Source: an uncultured Spirochaetales bacterium
GTDB taxonomy: Bacteria > Spirochaetota > Spirochaetia > DTKZ01
Length of the DNA stretch: 47,810 nucleotides
NCBI GenBank assembly: GCA_937991975.1
Contig: CALKLC010000080.1
Location: 1 to 47,810 of the forward strand
Direction of reading: 5' to 3'
A program made the position numbers and the translations under genes. This document shows, piece by piece, positions 26,023-34,281 of this stretch. Below the pieces are notes generated by a model. That model was not told where the DNA came from. It saw only the letters and a program-made list of their open reading frames with translations, and did no database searches. The number at the start of each line of letters is the position of its first letter. Positions within the stretch are counted from its first letter, which is position 1.

Positions 26023-27260
26023 CAGAAAGCCTCCTTCACCAGGAGGTACACTCCCATTCCTTCAGCAGTGAATCCCACGTCCAGCCGGGCGTTGATCCGC
26101 CGTTGAGGATCTAACAAAAACCGAAGCCCTCCCCCCCCGACAATCCTGGAGTTAATCCTCGCAAAATGCTCTACCAGAGAGGGCGCCACGTCCCCTGCCC
26201 CCAGAAACAGAACCCCGCCGAATCTACCTGAAAAGGGGAACCTGTACTCCCCCTGTAGGGCCAGGCTGCTCATGTCTTGGAAACGTCCCATGGGATACCC
26301 CCTCATGAGGGTCGACCCGCCCAGCGCTGGATAGGATTGAAAAGGAACTTCCCCATACGCGGTCTGCACCTTTCCCTGGAGGGCAAAGACTCCTTTTTTA
26401 CCTATAGGAATGTATCCCCGGATGTCCAGCTGGAACACACTGTAATCCCAATCTGATCCCCAGGCCCGCCGGTACAGTTCAAATGACCCCTCTGCCAGGA
26501 TACCCCCAGTGGGGTAAAAAGAGCTATTCCGGCTGTCCCATACACCCCCCAGACCGATCCCGAGTGCCGATCCTCCTTCCCCTCCCCGGATCGAAGAAAG
26601 CAAGGGCCCCGGTTCGATCTCGCTGTACCGGTAAGAGAGTCGGGGCCCTGCATAGAGGTGCGGGCTGAACCTCCGGTACACAGAACCTTTCCCTAATAAC
26701 GTGGAAGGCTTATAGGTTTCCTCCTGCTCCATCCCGGTATTAGAGCCCAGTCCCCAAAAAGAGGCGGGGTAGTGGCTCAGTTCCATATACCCGGCAATTC
26801 TGTATTGGTCATTCAACACATACCACTCTGGCTGGACTCCCAGGGATGCCTGCAGGTTCTGCGTACCGGAGAAGAAGAAAACCACCTCGGCAGGTTTCCC
26901 CTGCCCCTGATTCCCTTTAAGTTGTGCTGGTTTGCCTGGCTGTACTGGATTGTTTGGGTCTGCCTCTTCCCCATCTTCCTTTCCGCTTTGGGGGATAGCA
27001 GAACACAGGATTGCGTATACACCCACCCCTATCCCTGTATCCGGCGTGTAAAAAGGGGCTCCCGCGGGAATCAAGGACCATCCATCAGCGGAAAGCATCC
27101 CTGTCGCGAAAAAGCCTACCCATACCAGACAGGATAGAAAGCGGTACCGGGAGCAGTTCCCTGATTTTAACAAGCGGCACCCCACAGGTAATGTCGCACT
27201 GTCCGTTTTAGATTCCATCCTACAGGTTTTCACCTTGCCCTTTTCCCTTCGAATCTCCAT
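26022..27260 (-). CDS. Outer-membrane beta-barrel of the Omp85/surface-antigen type, without POTRA domains
   Basis: A predicted outer-membrane barrel. Alternating hydrophobic strands fill residues 150-412, the GGSTLMRGYPMGRF segment matches the conserved RGF/RGY loop of the Omp85 family, and the chain ends LVKEAF with the terminal aromatic used for barrel insertion. An N-terminal signal (FLSCLVWVGFFATGMLSADGW) is followed by no POTRA repeats, unlike BamA or TamA; a Gly/Pro/Gln/Glu-rich insert lies near residues 90-125. ATG at 27260 is favoured with GGAGG six bases ahead. It is translationally coupled to the CPBP gene. It may be a patatin-like-phospholipase type or simple secretion barrel; function unknown. 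Confidence 0.78.
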   Translation of the reverse strand: MEIRREKGKVKTCRMESKTDSATLPVGCRLLKSGNCSRYRFLSCLVWVGFFATGMLSADGWSLIPAGAPFYTPDTGIGVGVYAILCSAIPQSGKEDGEEADPNNPVQPGKPAQLKGNQGQGKPAEVVFFFSGTQNLQASLGVQPEWYVLNDQYRIAGYMELSHYPASFWGLGSNTGMEQEETYKPSTLLGKGSVYRRFSPHLYAGPRLSYRYSEIEPGPLLSSIRGGEGGSALGIGLGGVWDSRNSSFYPTGGILAEGSFELYRRAWGSDWDYSVFQLDIRGYIPIGKKGVFALQGKVQTAYGEVPFQSYPALGGSTLMRGYPMGRFQDMSSLALQGEYRFPFSGRFGGVLFLGAGDVAPSLVEHFARINSRIVGGGGLRFLLDPQRRINARLDVGFTAEGMGVYLLVKEAF

Positions 27261-27356
27261 CTTCATCCTCCTCCGTGATGTGACTGCCTGTATAGATACC
27301 GGGTTTATCCAGACTATTCGTCCGCTCCGATCGGTTTGGACGCAGATTGTTTTCTA

Positions 27357-27520
27357 AATGGTGCCAAAATTGTGGCGGGAGTTGAAAGGGTACCTCTATA
27401 CTCATGTTGCATCCCCGGCCAAAGTCAGCCTGAACCATGTCCTGTAAAAAGCAGGGCCCTGTAAGGACAGCAAGCTCATTTCAATAGTGCATGTGAGGCC
27501 GCCACAATTTTGGCACCACT
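27357..27520. mobile_element. Short element A bounded by inverted 22-bp repeats
   Basis: Copy 2 of the dispersed repeat (27357-27378, minus orientation) and copy 3 (27499-27520, plus) form 22-bp terminal inverted repeats of a 164-bp element. GATTGTTTT occurs as a direct repeat at 27345-27353 and 27524-27532, three bases outside each end, as expected of a target-site duplication. The core has no open frame and is unlike the cores of elements B and C. The right end overlaps the stop codon of the AraC gene. Confidence 0.6.
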
Positions 27521-28886
27521 AACGATTGTTTTTTCCGGTTTGCGGCAGAGTCTTGCGGTACTGGGAAGGGGTGATGCCGGTATACTGTTTGAAAAGGGAG
27601 TTAAAGGTGGATTTGGAACGAAAACCCGATTCATACGCGATATCGAGAAGAGGAGCGGTTGAGGATTCCATTAACCGCTGGGAATGCTGCACACGTTCCC
27701 GGTTTACCAGCTCGAAAAAGTTCATCCCCAGTACCTGATTGATGGCCTGAGAAAGGTGGTGGGGGGAAAGGGATAATTCCATTGCCAGGTCCCGGAGTGA
27801 GAGGGTTTCGTCCAGGTATGCCTGCGTGTCTCTAAGGTGCTCCTGCACCTGATGTGCGATGTCCCGCACCTCTGCCTGGGTAAGGGGGGATCGGGCGTAG
27901 GAGGAATCCGTTTTAGGGACAGGCGGTTTGCTTACGGTGACAGGATGCCCAGAATAGAAAAATTCTTCGTCCGCAGCCTCCCCAGGGTTGCTGTTCTGGG
28001 AAAGGGGACGCTTTTGGGGGGAAAACCTCCCGGCAGAAATCTCAGGCTGGTTAAAGGCAACAGGGTACCGCAAGGAGGAAGATCCGCCCTCCGCAACCTC
28101 GACCGCCGGCTCATCTGGGGGAAGTTTTCCCACCTGCAGGATAGTTTCTTCCTTGAGGATCGCTGGCTGACTCAAGGCTTCATACCCGAGGATGTGGAGA
28201 ATGCCGAGAACTACCAGGTCGGTGAATCGATTGATGTATTCAGTGAATCCTGTCCAATAGCGAAAAAACACAAGCACAATTACGTAAGCTAAGAGGCCAA
28301 TCCACCCGAATAAAATCAGGTTCCGCAGCCAGTCCAGGGCAAGCCCTTCAAAGGAAGAGTAGTTCTCCCCAAGGCCCGCGCGGTGTCTTCGAATCCGAAG
28401 AAGCAGAATAGCCAGGTACGTGCCTAAGTGCAGGAGCTGGAGACACTGCATGAGGAGAAACCAGGGATCCCCGGGCCTGCGAGTCTCCCAATAGTGGATC
28501 TTACCCGCGCCTGATTGAACATAAAAAGGAACGAGTGCCAATGTGTTCAGTATAAAAGGGAGGAAATGGAGAACAGGCCGATTCCATCTTTTCCCTATTA
28601 TAGAGTTTTCCAGCCCGCCCAGGATTGTTTCCGTATAAAGGTACAAACAGGGGCCCGTAAGAAACGTGAAAGGAGCGCCTATTAAAAGAAGGTGAGGATA
28701 TCTCCTGTACATTCCGGTTTCGATGATCCAGGTATAGAAAAATCCGTAAGACCAGCTGAAGAGGATAAGGGAGAGGAAACGGTTGGCCTTCCGTTCAACA
28801 GGCCTCTTTCTTCTGCCCCACAGGAGGAGGCCGAGAAAGAAGCTGTTTACAGCCCCTACCAGGAACAGGGCATTCCAGGATTCCAT
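27519..28886 (-). CDS. AraC-family regulator with N-terminal multi-TM sensor domain
   Basis: A membrane-bound transcription regulator. Residues 1 to about 230 contain seven or eight hydrophobic helices; a Pro/Ser-rich linker follows; the C-terminal 100 residues hold two helix-turn-helix motifs, LSLRDLAMELSLSPHHLSQAINQ and LLDIAYESGFRSKSTFNSLFKQYTGITPSQYRK, the classic AraC signature. About 455 residues. ATG at 28886 overlaps the stop of the serine hydrolase gene upstream (TGATG), so both are made together. The pairing suggests it senses an envelope signal related to that hydrolase. The stop codon coincides with the end of repeat element A. Confidence 0.88.
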   Translation of the reverse strand: MESWNALFLVGAVNSFFLGLLLWGRRKRPVERKANRFLSLILFSWSYGFFYTWIIETGMYRRYPHLLLIGAPFTFLTGPCLYLYTETILGGLENSIIGKRWNRPVLHFLPFILNTLALVPFYVQSGAGKIHYWETRRPGDPWFLLMQCLQLLHLGTYLAILLLRIRRHRAGLGENYSSFEGLALDWLRNLILFGWIGLLAYVIVLVFFRYWTGFTEYINRFTDLVVLGILHILGYEALSQPAILKEETILQVGKLPPDEPAVEVAEGGSSSLRYPVAFNQPEISAGRFSPQKRPLSQNSNPGEAADEEFFYSGHPVTVSKPPVPKTDSSYARSPLTQAEVRDIAHQVQEHLRDTQAYLDETLSLRDLAMELSLSPHHLSQAINQVLGMNFFELVNRERVQHSQRLMESSTAPLLDIAYESGFRSKSTFNSLFKQYTGITPSQYRKTLPQTGKNNR

Positions 28887-30406
28887 CATACCTTTACTAC
28901 CCGGGGAACGGCCACGTCCCACAGAAGTACCAGGGATACAAACAATAGGGAAATTCCCAGTGCGGGCGCGGTTACTGGAAAGACGGCAGTGAGGAAGAGA
29001 TACTTCTGCGCGCTAGCCCAAATCAGTCCTGATAGGAGAAAGAGAGCGAGGGTGGTTTTCAATACTCGAGCCATGTAAAAGCCTCGAGGGGGCTTGCGGG
29101 CTCCTGGAGTCTTTGGGAGATATAGGCAGAATCGCCGTTCCTTTCTCAGGACTCCCTTTAGCAGAATGAACCCTCTGCCAAGGGCAAGGAGGAAAATCCC
29201 AACTGTCAGACCCCACAGGACCCATTCACCCCAGATGATCCGGCTCATTCCTGGGGCAGAGTACCCCTTCCATCGGGTCCATTCACGGAGGACTCGTGCA
29301 AAGAGGGGCCAGCTCCGCTGGCTGTTGGTAAGGATCACGATCCCATCCCCTGCAGACGGAATGAGGTGGAAGTGGCTCATCCAGCCCGATCCCTGTCCCC
29401 CATGGGACACGGCGAGTGTCCCATCGCTGAAGCGCTCGATGAAGTGGCCAAACCCGTAAAAAGGGAAGGCAAGCCCGTAAAAGCCGGGGATGGATGTTTG
29501 GGGCGTGAAGAGGAGTGCTTTGGTGCGGGGAGAGAGAATCTTTTGGGATAAGGAATCACCCGTCCCCTTCTGACCCTCTGCGGCGACAAATCGAGCGATA
29601 TCCTCCACCGTCGCGAAGAGTCCTCCCGCACCTTTTTCTGGATACACGTAGGGTGGGATGGGTTTCCCCGATACCGAGTACCCCTTCGGCAGGGGTGGGT
29701 TCCATCCGGCGTCCCATATATAGCTGGAACGCTCCATCCCCAGGGGAGTCAGTACTTCTTCCTGCATGTAATCGCTAAAAGGCGTTCCCGTCACCTCTTC
29801 GATCAGCAATTCCAGCAGGTTGAATCCCGCGTTGGAATAGGAGAAGGCTGATCCTGGCACCCGTTCCAGGATGGCATCCTTCGATAGAGCTTCCTGCAGG
29901 GAGGGAACAGGCCCTTCCGGCGGATAGAGGACTCCAATCGTCCCTAATCCGAGCCCTGCTGTATGACTTAATAGACGCCTTACTGTAACCTCCTTCACCG
30001 GGTAGGCCGGGGGGGGAAAGCTCCAGTTCTTCAAGTAACTTGTAACAGGAGCGTTAAGGTCTATGCGACCCTCTTCCACCAGCTTCAGCACTCCCCACGC
30101 GGTAACGGACTTGGAAATCGATTCCACTCTGCATCGAGTATCGAGAGTGAGAAGTCGACCAGCCTCCTGGTCAGCGTATCCCCATGTTTTTGCCCATACC
30201 GGTTCACCTTCCTCTACGAGGGCGATAGCTGCTCCAGGCACCTGGTACTCTTTCATCCATCGAGGGATATCTCGTTCCAGGCTCTGGGTGAAGGCCTGTC
30301 TGGGCGCTTCTTCCTTTGAGGCTTCTGGGTGACAACCGATGAATACTGTGATTTCAAATAGGGCCGCTGCCAACAAACAAAGTGTGGTATACCAACTCTT
30401 CCGCAT
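28886..30406 (-). CDS. Class C beta-lactamase-like serine hydrolase, lipoprotein with C-terminal TM helices
   Basis: A penicillin-binding-protein/esterase-type serine hydrolase. The N-terminus has a signal with lipobox VFIGC near residue 24. The catalytic motifs are SISK (SxxK, near residue 96), YSN (in SYSNAGFNLLELL) and HGG (SHGGQGSGW). After residue 380 three or four hydrophobic helices follow, so the enzyme is tied to the membrane at both ends. 506 residues. Such proteins can be D-aminopeptidases, esterases or cell-wall amidases rather than resistance factors. It has no ribosome site and a promoter only six bases upstream. It is coupled to the AraC regulator. Confidence 0.87.
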   Translation of the reverse strand: MRKSWYTTLCLLAAALFEITVFIGCHPEASKEEAPRQAFTQSLERDIPRWMKEYQVPGAAIALVEEGEPVWAKTWGYADQEAGRLLTLDTRCRVESISKSVTAWGVLKLVEEGRIDLNAPVTSYLKNWSFPPPAYPVKEVTVRRLLSHTAGLGLGTIGVLYPPEGPVPSLQEALSKDAILERVPGSAFSYSNAGFNLLELLIEEVTGTPFSDYMQEEVLTPLGMERSSYIWDAGWNPPLPKGYSVSGKPIPPYVYPEKGAGGLFATVEDIARFVAAEGQKGTGDSLSQKILSPRTKALLFTPQTSIPGFYGLAFPFYGFGHFIERFSDGTLAVSHGGQGSGWMSHFHLIPSAGDGIVILTNSQRSWPLFARVLREWTRWKGYSAPGMSRIIWGEWVLWGLTVGIFLLALGRGFILLKGVLRKERRFCLYLPKTPGARKPPRGFYMARVLKTTLALFLLSGLIWASAQKYLFLTAVFPVTAPALGISLLFVSLVLLWDVAVPRVVKV

Positions 30407-30412
30407 TCAAAG

Positions 30413-30441
30413 ATATTACAATCTCGGTAGACCCTGATCAA
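30413..30441 (-). promoter_or_regulatory. Promoter of the serine hydrolase-AraC operon, probably leaderless
   Basis: TTGATC (30436-30441), 17 bases, TAATAT (30413-30418), then six bases to the ATG at 30406. No Shine-Dalgarno sequence exists before this ATG, which fits a leaderless message. Confidence 0.6.
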
Positions 30442-30770
30442 GGAGCAGAGCACCTTACCTTGAACAGTCCTGGCCGTAATCGAAAGGTTTTTCATTCGTG
30501 GCAGGCCGGCCGGGTCCGTCCGCCTGCGGCAGGGCCCTTTCGACTATGCAAACTTCGCAGCATCTATTGTGAAAAAAGTGCGGCGCACACACAAGCTGCA
30601 TGGGCGGTGCAATCTAGCGTATCTCAGCACCACTTATCCAGCAATCTGTACAAGAACTCCTACTTTTGCTATATTCCTTCCCCTGGGGATGGAGTTCCCC
30701 CTGAACCGCCTTCCGGCTGATGACTCCTGTTACATCTTAATCATCACTTGCTCTTGTGGAGGTTGACTGC
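30442..30770. other. Intergenic stretch without a recognisable gene
   Basis: About 330 bases between divergent transcripts. A G/C-rich imperfect inverted block near 30503-30530 (GGCAGGCCGGCC with GCCTGC) and an AGCACCACTTAT stretch near 30626, slightly like one end of the dispersed repeat, were seen. No gene was identified. Confidence 0.4.
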
Positions 30771-32060
30771 ATGGAACCCCTGTTCTTTCTTACATCCCTC
30801 TGGCTAGCCCTTGCTCTTGGGGCGGCGGTTCTGGCCTACTATCTTAAAGTATCTATCGCTCTGGTAGAGATTTGCGTGGGAATGATCGCGGGCTCGGTTG
30901 CGACAGCCGGAGGCTGGTTCGAGTCTCTCGGTACGGGCAATGAAACCCTCCGGTTCCTCGCCTCTTCCGGTGCCGTGCTCCTCACCTTCCTGGCCGGAGC
31001 AGAACTGGAGCACGAAACCCTCAAGAAGAAACTCACCGAGGTGTCGGTAGTAGGAATCATCGGATTCTTTGCTCCCTTCATCGGATGTTCGCTGGTGGCC
31101 CGTTTTATCCTCGGCTGGGATGTACCGGCCAGTCTCTTAGCGGGAATCGCTCTTTCCACCACCTCGATGGCAGTGGTGTATGCCGTGATGCTGGAGACCG
31201 GTTTTAATCAAACTGAGTTCGGAAAAGGGATCCTGGGAGCCTGCTTTATCAACGATATCGGTACCGTTCTGGGATTGAGTCTTATCTTTTCTCCCTTCAC
31301 CTATAAAACTTTTGTGTTCCTGGGGATAACCCTTGCGGTGCTTGCCCTTCTCCCCGCTTCGAGTCGCTTTATCACCCGCCACTACGCGCATAAAACAGCC
31401 GCCATCCGCACAAAGTGGATGCTCTTTATCCTCTTTGCCCTGTCCGCCCTTGCCCTCTGGTCGGGAAGCGAAGCTGTACTGCCCGCGTATCTGGCAGGGA
31501 TTGTCCTGGCAGAGTTTGCCCGAGTGAACCATACCTGGCTGCGGCGCCTGCGGACCCTCACTGTCGGCTTCCTGACGCCGATTTACTTCCTCCGGGCAGG
31601 GACTCTTGTGTCTCTTCCTGCCCTCGTAGGAGGGTTCCTGCTGTTCGTTCTTCTTTTCTTAGGGAAAGTGGCTTCCAAGATCTTCGGCCTGTACCCCGTG
31701 ATCGCTCGGTTTCGAACGGATCGAAAGGAACGATGGTACTATTCCCTCATGATGTCCACAGGGCTCACCTTCGGAACCATCTCCGCCCTCTACGGACTTA
31801 CCCATAACATCGTTACCCAGGAACAGTACTCTCTCCTCGTGGCCGCGGTCATTGCCAGTGCGGTTATCCCTACCCTCATTGCCAATGCGGCCTTCCTTCC
31901 GGCCCACCTCCTGCCTGCCGCTGTCCCACCCGGTGGCAGCCCGCCCACATTTGGGGACCAAAGTGCCGCTCAACAGGGATCAACACTCCAGGGAGCAGGC
32001 TCCAGCCGTGCACAGGCCAAAACGAAGGGGGATGGTAAGGAACTGGATGAGGAAGGGTAG
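30771..32060 (+). CDS. CPA2-type cation/proton antiporter (Kef/NapA-like)
   Basis: A sodium or potassium ion/proton antiporter of the CPA2 family in the inner membrane. About 12 hydrophobic helices are visible; the core shows GMIAGSVA, a re-entrant LASSGAVLLTFLAGAELE, ALSTTSMAVVYAVM and FINDIGTVLGLSLIF, where the ND pair is the ion-binding site of electrogenic antiporters. About 429 residues with no C-terminal TrkA-N domain. ATG at 30771 has GGAGG eight bases before it. The last 40 residues are Pro/Gly/Ser-rich and charged. It is monocistronic; a decayed vapC end lies just beyond its stop. Confidence 0.85.
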   Translation: MEPLFFLTSLWLALALGAAVLAYYLKVSIALVEICVGMIAGSVATAGGWFESLGTGNETLRFLASSGAVLLTFLAGAELEHETLKKKLTEVSVVGIIGFFAPFIGCSLVARFILGWDVPASLLAGIALSTTSMAVVYAVMLETGFNQTEFGKGILGACFINDIGTVLGLSLIFSPFTYKTFVFLGITLAVLALLPASSRFITRHYAHKTAAIRTKWMLFILFALSALALWSGSEAVLPAYLAGIVLAEFARVNHTWLRRLRTLTVGFLTPIYFLRAGTLVSLPALVGGFLLFVLLFLGKVASKIFGLYPVIARFRTDRKERWYYSLMMSTGLTFGTISALYGLTHNIVTQEQYSLLVAAVIASAVIPTLIANAAFLPAHLLPAAVPPGGSPPTFGDQSAAQQGSTLQGAGSSRAQAKTKGDGKELDEEG

Positions 32061-32125
32061 GGAGCCCCGCTATCCTTGCAGCTACGTAGATCAGACAATC
32101 CTCAAAGTTGAGGGGTTAGCCGCCG
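32061..32125 (-). pseudogene. Decayed vapC 3' fragment
   Basis: Read on the minus strand, this segment encodes LNFEDCLIYVAARIAGLPTL, matching the last PIN motif of the intact VapC nearby (LNFGDCLTYAVARVSGLPLL). DNA identity to the intact gene at 32279-32340 is high, at an offset of about 218 bases. Only this fragment remains, so it is the relic of a second vapC-like gene or of a partial duplication. Confidence 0.7.
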
Positions 32126-32207
32126 AGACCCGCGTAGGAGACACTCCATTGCTCATAACTCTATCACCTTATTAATTATTAGAGACTCAGACCTTCTGAA
32201 CGCCCCG

Positions 32208-32609
32208 TTAAACTCCAAACACCACAGGTACTACCGGAAGATCCGTTTTCGCGAAATCGTTACCCACACACAGGAGAGGAAGCCCCGATACCCTTGCAAC
32301 TGCGTATGTCAGACAATCTCCAAAGTTTAGGGAAGCTGGATGCCGTCCCTTGCCGAAAAGACGAAACGCGCGGATCGCCTCCCGATAATGATCAGCGGTA
32401 AAAGGAATCAACTTGATTCCCATTTTTTGTATGAATTCGTATAGTACAAACTCTTCAACCCTCGTTCGGGAGAGTAATACGATATTAGTTTCCACAAGAG
32501 TCGGCGTGCCGATTCCCATGAAATCGGCTCTTTCCATTCTATCCAACAAAAGTTCTTTGACAGGTTCGCCAAAAAATATTGATAGAACCGCAGAGGAATC
32601 GAGGATCAT
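32208..32609 (-). CDS. vapC: VapC-type PIN-domain ribonuclease toxin
   Basis: VapC toxins are PIN-fold ribonucleases that cut tRNA or rRNA. The four acidic residues are present: Asp4 in MILDSSAVL, Glu in TLVETNIVL near residue 40, Asp in LNFGDCLTYA near residue 97, and Asp in GNDFAKTDL near residue 116. 133 residues, normal. Its start overlaps the antitoxin stop by four bases. Both genes share the upstream operator. The partner fragment 80 bases further on shows that a relative was once present. Likely active; nothing in the sequence suggests loss of function. Confidence 0.9.
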   Translation of the reverse strand: MILDSSAVLSIFFGEPVKELLLDRMERADFMGIGTPTLVETNIVLLSRTRVEEFVLYEFIQKMGIKLIPFTADHYREAIRAFRLFGKGRHPASLNFGDCLTYAVARVSGLPLLCVGNDFAKTDLPVVPVVFGV

Positions 32610-32875
32610 ACCCCGTTATCTCCGTACCCCAGAATTGCTTCCCGTTCCTCCCGGGAGGGCATTTTCCCCCAGTGTTCTTGAGGGATGGCAGGCCATACAT
32701 ACTCTTCCAGAAATGATCGGACCTGTTCTTTCTTTGGACGCTGAGGTAATCGCTCCAGCTTGTTCTTTCGTAAGAGTAAACTCTGTTTGATCACCTCTGT
32801 TTTGCTTTCCCCAGTTATTCTGGCAATTTCTTCAACTAACTGTTCTACCTCGGGATTTTTGATACTCATTGACAT
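32606..32875 (-). CDS. vapB: VapB-type antitoxin
   Basis: A PSK/Rv0623-like antitoxin. The N-terminal ribbon-helix-helix reads SIKNPEVEQLVEEIARITGESKTEVIKQSL (residues 4-33 in pieces), matching the known DNA-binding start of this family; the C-terminal half with RSFLEEYVWPAIP should wrap the toxin. 89 residues. GAGGAGGAG stands seven bases ahead of ATG 32875. It is followed by vapC with a four-base overlap, giving the usual antitoxin-first order and coupled translation. The A/T-rich palindrome just upstream is the expected autoregulatory operator. Confidence 0.88.
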   Translation of the reverse strand: MSMSIKNPEVEQLVEEIARITGESKTEVIKQSLLLRKNKLERLPQRPKKEQVRSFLEEYVWPAIPQEHWGKMPSREEREAILGYGDNGV

Positions 32876-32900
32876 ACGAATCTCCTCCTCTATAATTAAG

Positions 32901-32914
32901 TATATAATTATATA
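32901..32914. promoter_or_regulatory. vapBC operator palindrome
   Basis: TATATAATTATATA, a perfect 14-bp palindrome in an A/T-rich stretch (32891-32930) directly upstream of vapB. It contains TATAAT-like -10 sequence, so VapBC bound here would block transcription. Confidence 0.6.
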
Positions 32915-32944
32915 ATTGATATGTAAAGGATGATTGTTATCTTT

Positions 32945-34222
32945 TCACCGATTCACAATTTCCTTCTTCACCTTCCCGATGTATAGAAACAGCGGAATCG
33001 CCGCAGCCTGAAGAAGGATGGAAAACAGGACACCCGCAGGCAGGAACCGATCGTAGAGAAGACCGAATACGGCGCTGCCGGCAAACCAGGATATCCCATA
33101 GACGGTATTGAATACCCCATACGCAGTAGCCCGCTTGTCCGAGGGGATAAGGTCGGCCACCGCGGCACGCATGATCGATTCTTGAGCCCCCATCCCGATT
33201 CCCCATAGAACCACTCCGATCACGGCACCTGCCTTTCCCGGTTCTCCAGCGCCTAATCCGCCCCATCCTGTGGTTCCCAACAGAAACGCGGGTATGGCGA
33301 ACAGGAAGGAAACCCCAGTGGAAACCGCCAGAACAGGCAAACCCTTTCTGTCGTACCATTTCCCAAACCAGAGGGCGGCTACCGCATCTACCCCCATAGC
33401 GAGGGCATAGAGGAGAGCCACATGGGAAGGATCTATATTACCCATTTTTGTAAAATGGAAGGCCAGAAGGGGGAAATCTACGAACCCTGCGGCCAGAAGG
33501 GACGCGGCCAGCAGGTAGATCCAGTACAATCGGGGGAATCCCAGCGTCTTCAATCCTCTTTCAGGAAAGGACTCCTTGGGTGCTTCAAAAGTGTGGGGAC
33601 GGGGGTACCGCATGCGGGTATACCCCACAATGGAAAGGGCAACCAGCGCGGGAATTGCAAGAGAAGCAAAAGCCGCCCGGTACGAGTAACCGAGATAAAA
33701 CACGAGGGCTACCACCAGGGGTCCGGATACCGCACCAATCTGGTCCAGCGCTTCGTGGATCCCGAATCCCAACCCCCTGCCCATCTGGTGGGTTGCATGG
33801 GAAAGCATCGCATCCCGTGCAGGATTCCGGATCGCCTTTCCTACCCGTTCCAGAATCATCAGACAGGCAGCGATTTCCCAGGCTCCGGCCAGTGCAAGGA
33901 GGGGAACTGCCAGGAGGTTCAGCGTGTATCCCATACCGGTAAAGAGCCAGTACCGTTTCGTCCGATCGCTCAAGGCTCCCGATACAAGCCGCAGAGCGTA
34001 TCCGAGGAACTCCCCCAGCCCTGCCACAAACCCGACAGTTTTCGCATTCACCCCGAGACTGCCCAGAAACGGCCCCGTGATGCTTCGCGCCCCCTCGTAG
34101 GTCATGTCCGCAAAGAGGCTCACCACGCCGAAAAGGATCACAAAGAGGAACGCATCTTTCCGATCGTCCAGACTCCTGTCCGGGCCTTTCTCTCTCTGGT
34201 TTTTTATCTGTTTGCTATTCAT
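32945..34222 (-). CDS. Major facilitator superfamily transporter
   Basis: A 12-helix MFS permease in the inner membrane. The loop 2-3 motif reads GALSDRTKRYWLF and the N-half ends GFGIHEALDQIGAVSGPL, which suits multidrug or metabolite efflux carriers of the MFS_1 type. A weaker repeat in the C-half is GKWYDRKGLPVL. 425 residues, typical. GGGGGTGG stands before ATG 34222. It stands alone between vapB and the SfsA-fusion gene. The substrate cannot be told. Confidence 0.85.
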   Translation of the reverse strand: MNSKQIKNQREKGPDRSLDDRKDAFLFVILFGVVSLFADMTYEGARSITGPFLGSLGVNAKTVGFVAGLGEFLGYALRLVSGALSDRTKRYWLFTGMGYTLNLLAVPLLALAGAWEIAACLMILERVGKAIRNPARDAMLSHATHQMGRGLGFGIHEALDQIGAVSGPLVVALVFYLGYSYRAAFASLAIPALVALSIVGYTRMRYPRPHTFEAPKESFPERGLKTLGFPRLYWIYLLAASLLAAGFVDFPLLAFHFTKMGNIDPSHVALLYALAMGVDAVAALWFGKWYDRKGLPVLAVSTGVSFLFAIPAFLLGTTGWGGLGAGEPGKAGAVIGVVLWGIGMGAQESIMRAAVADLIPSDKRATAYGVFNTVYGISWFAGSAVFGLLYDRFLPAGVLFSILLQAAAIPLFLYIGKVKKEIVNR

Positions 34223-34281
34223 TATTCCACCCCCCTTCCTCCAAAAAGATACCTCACATCAAGGGCGGGATTTTGTCTTTT

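Noticed and set aside
28886-30406. An antibiotic-resistance beta-lactamase.
   Set aside because: The motifs are those of the wider serine hydrolase family; lipid anchor and C-terminal membrane helices are not typical of resistance enzymes.
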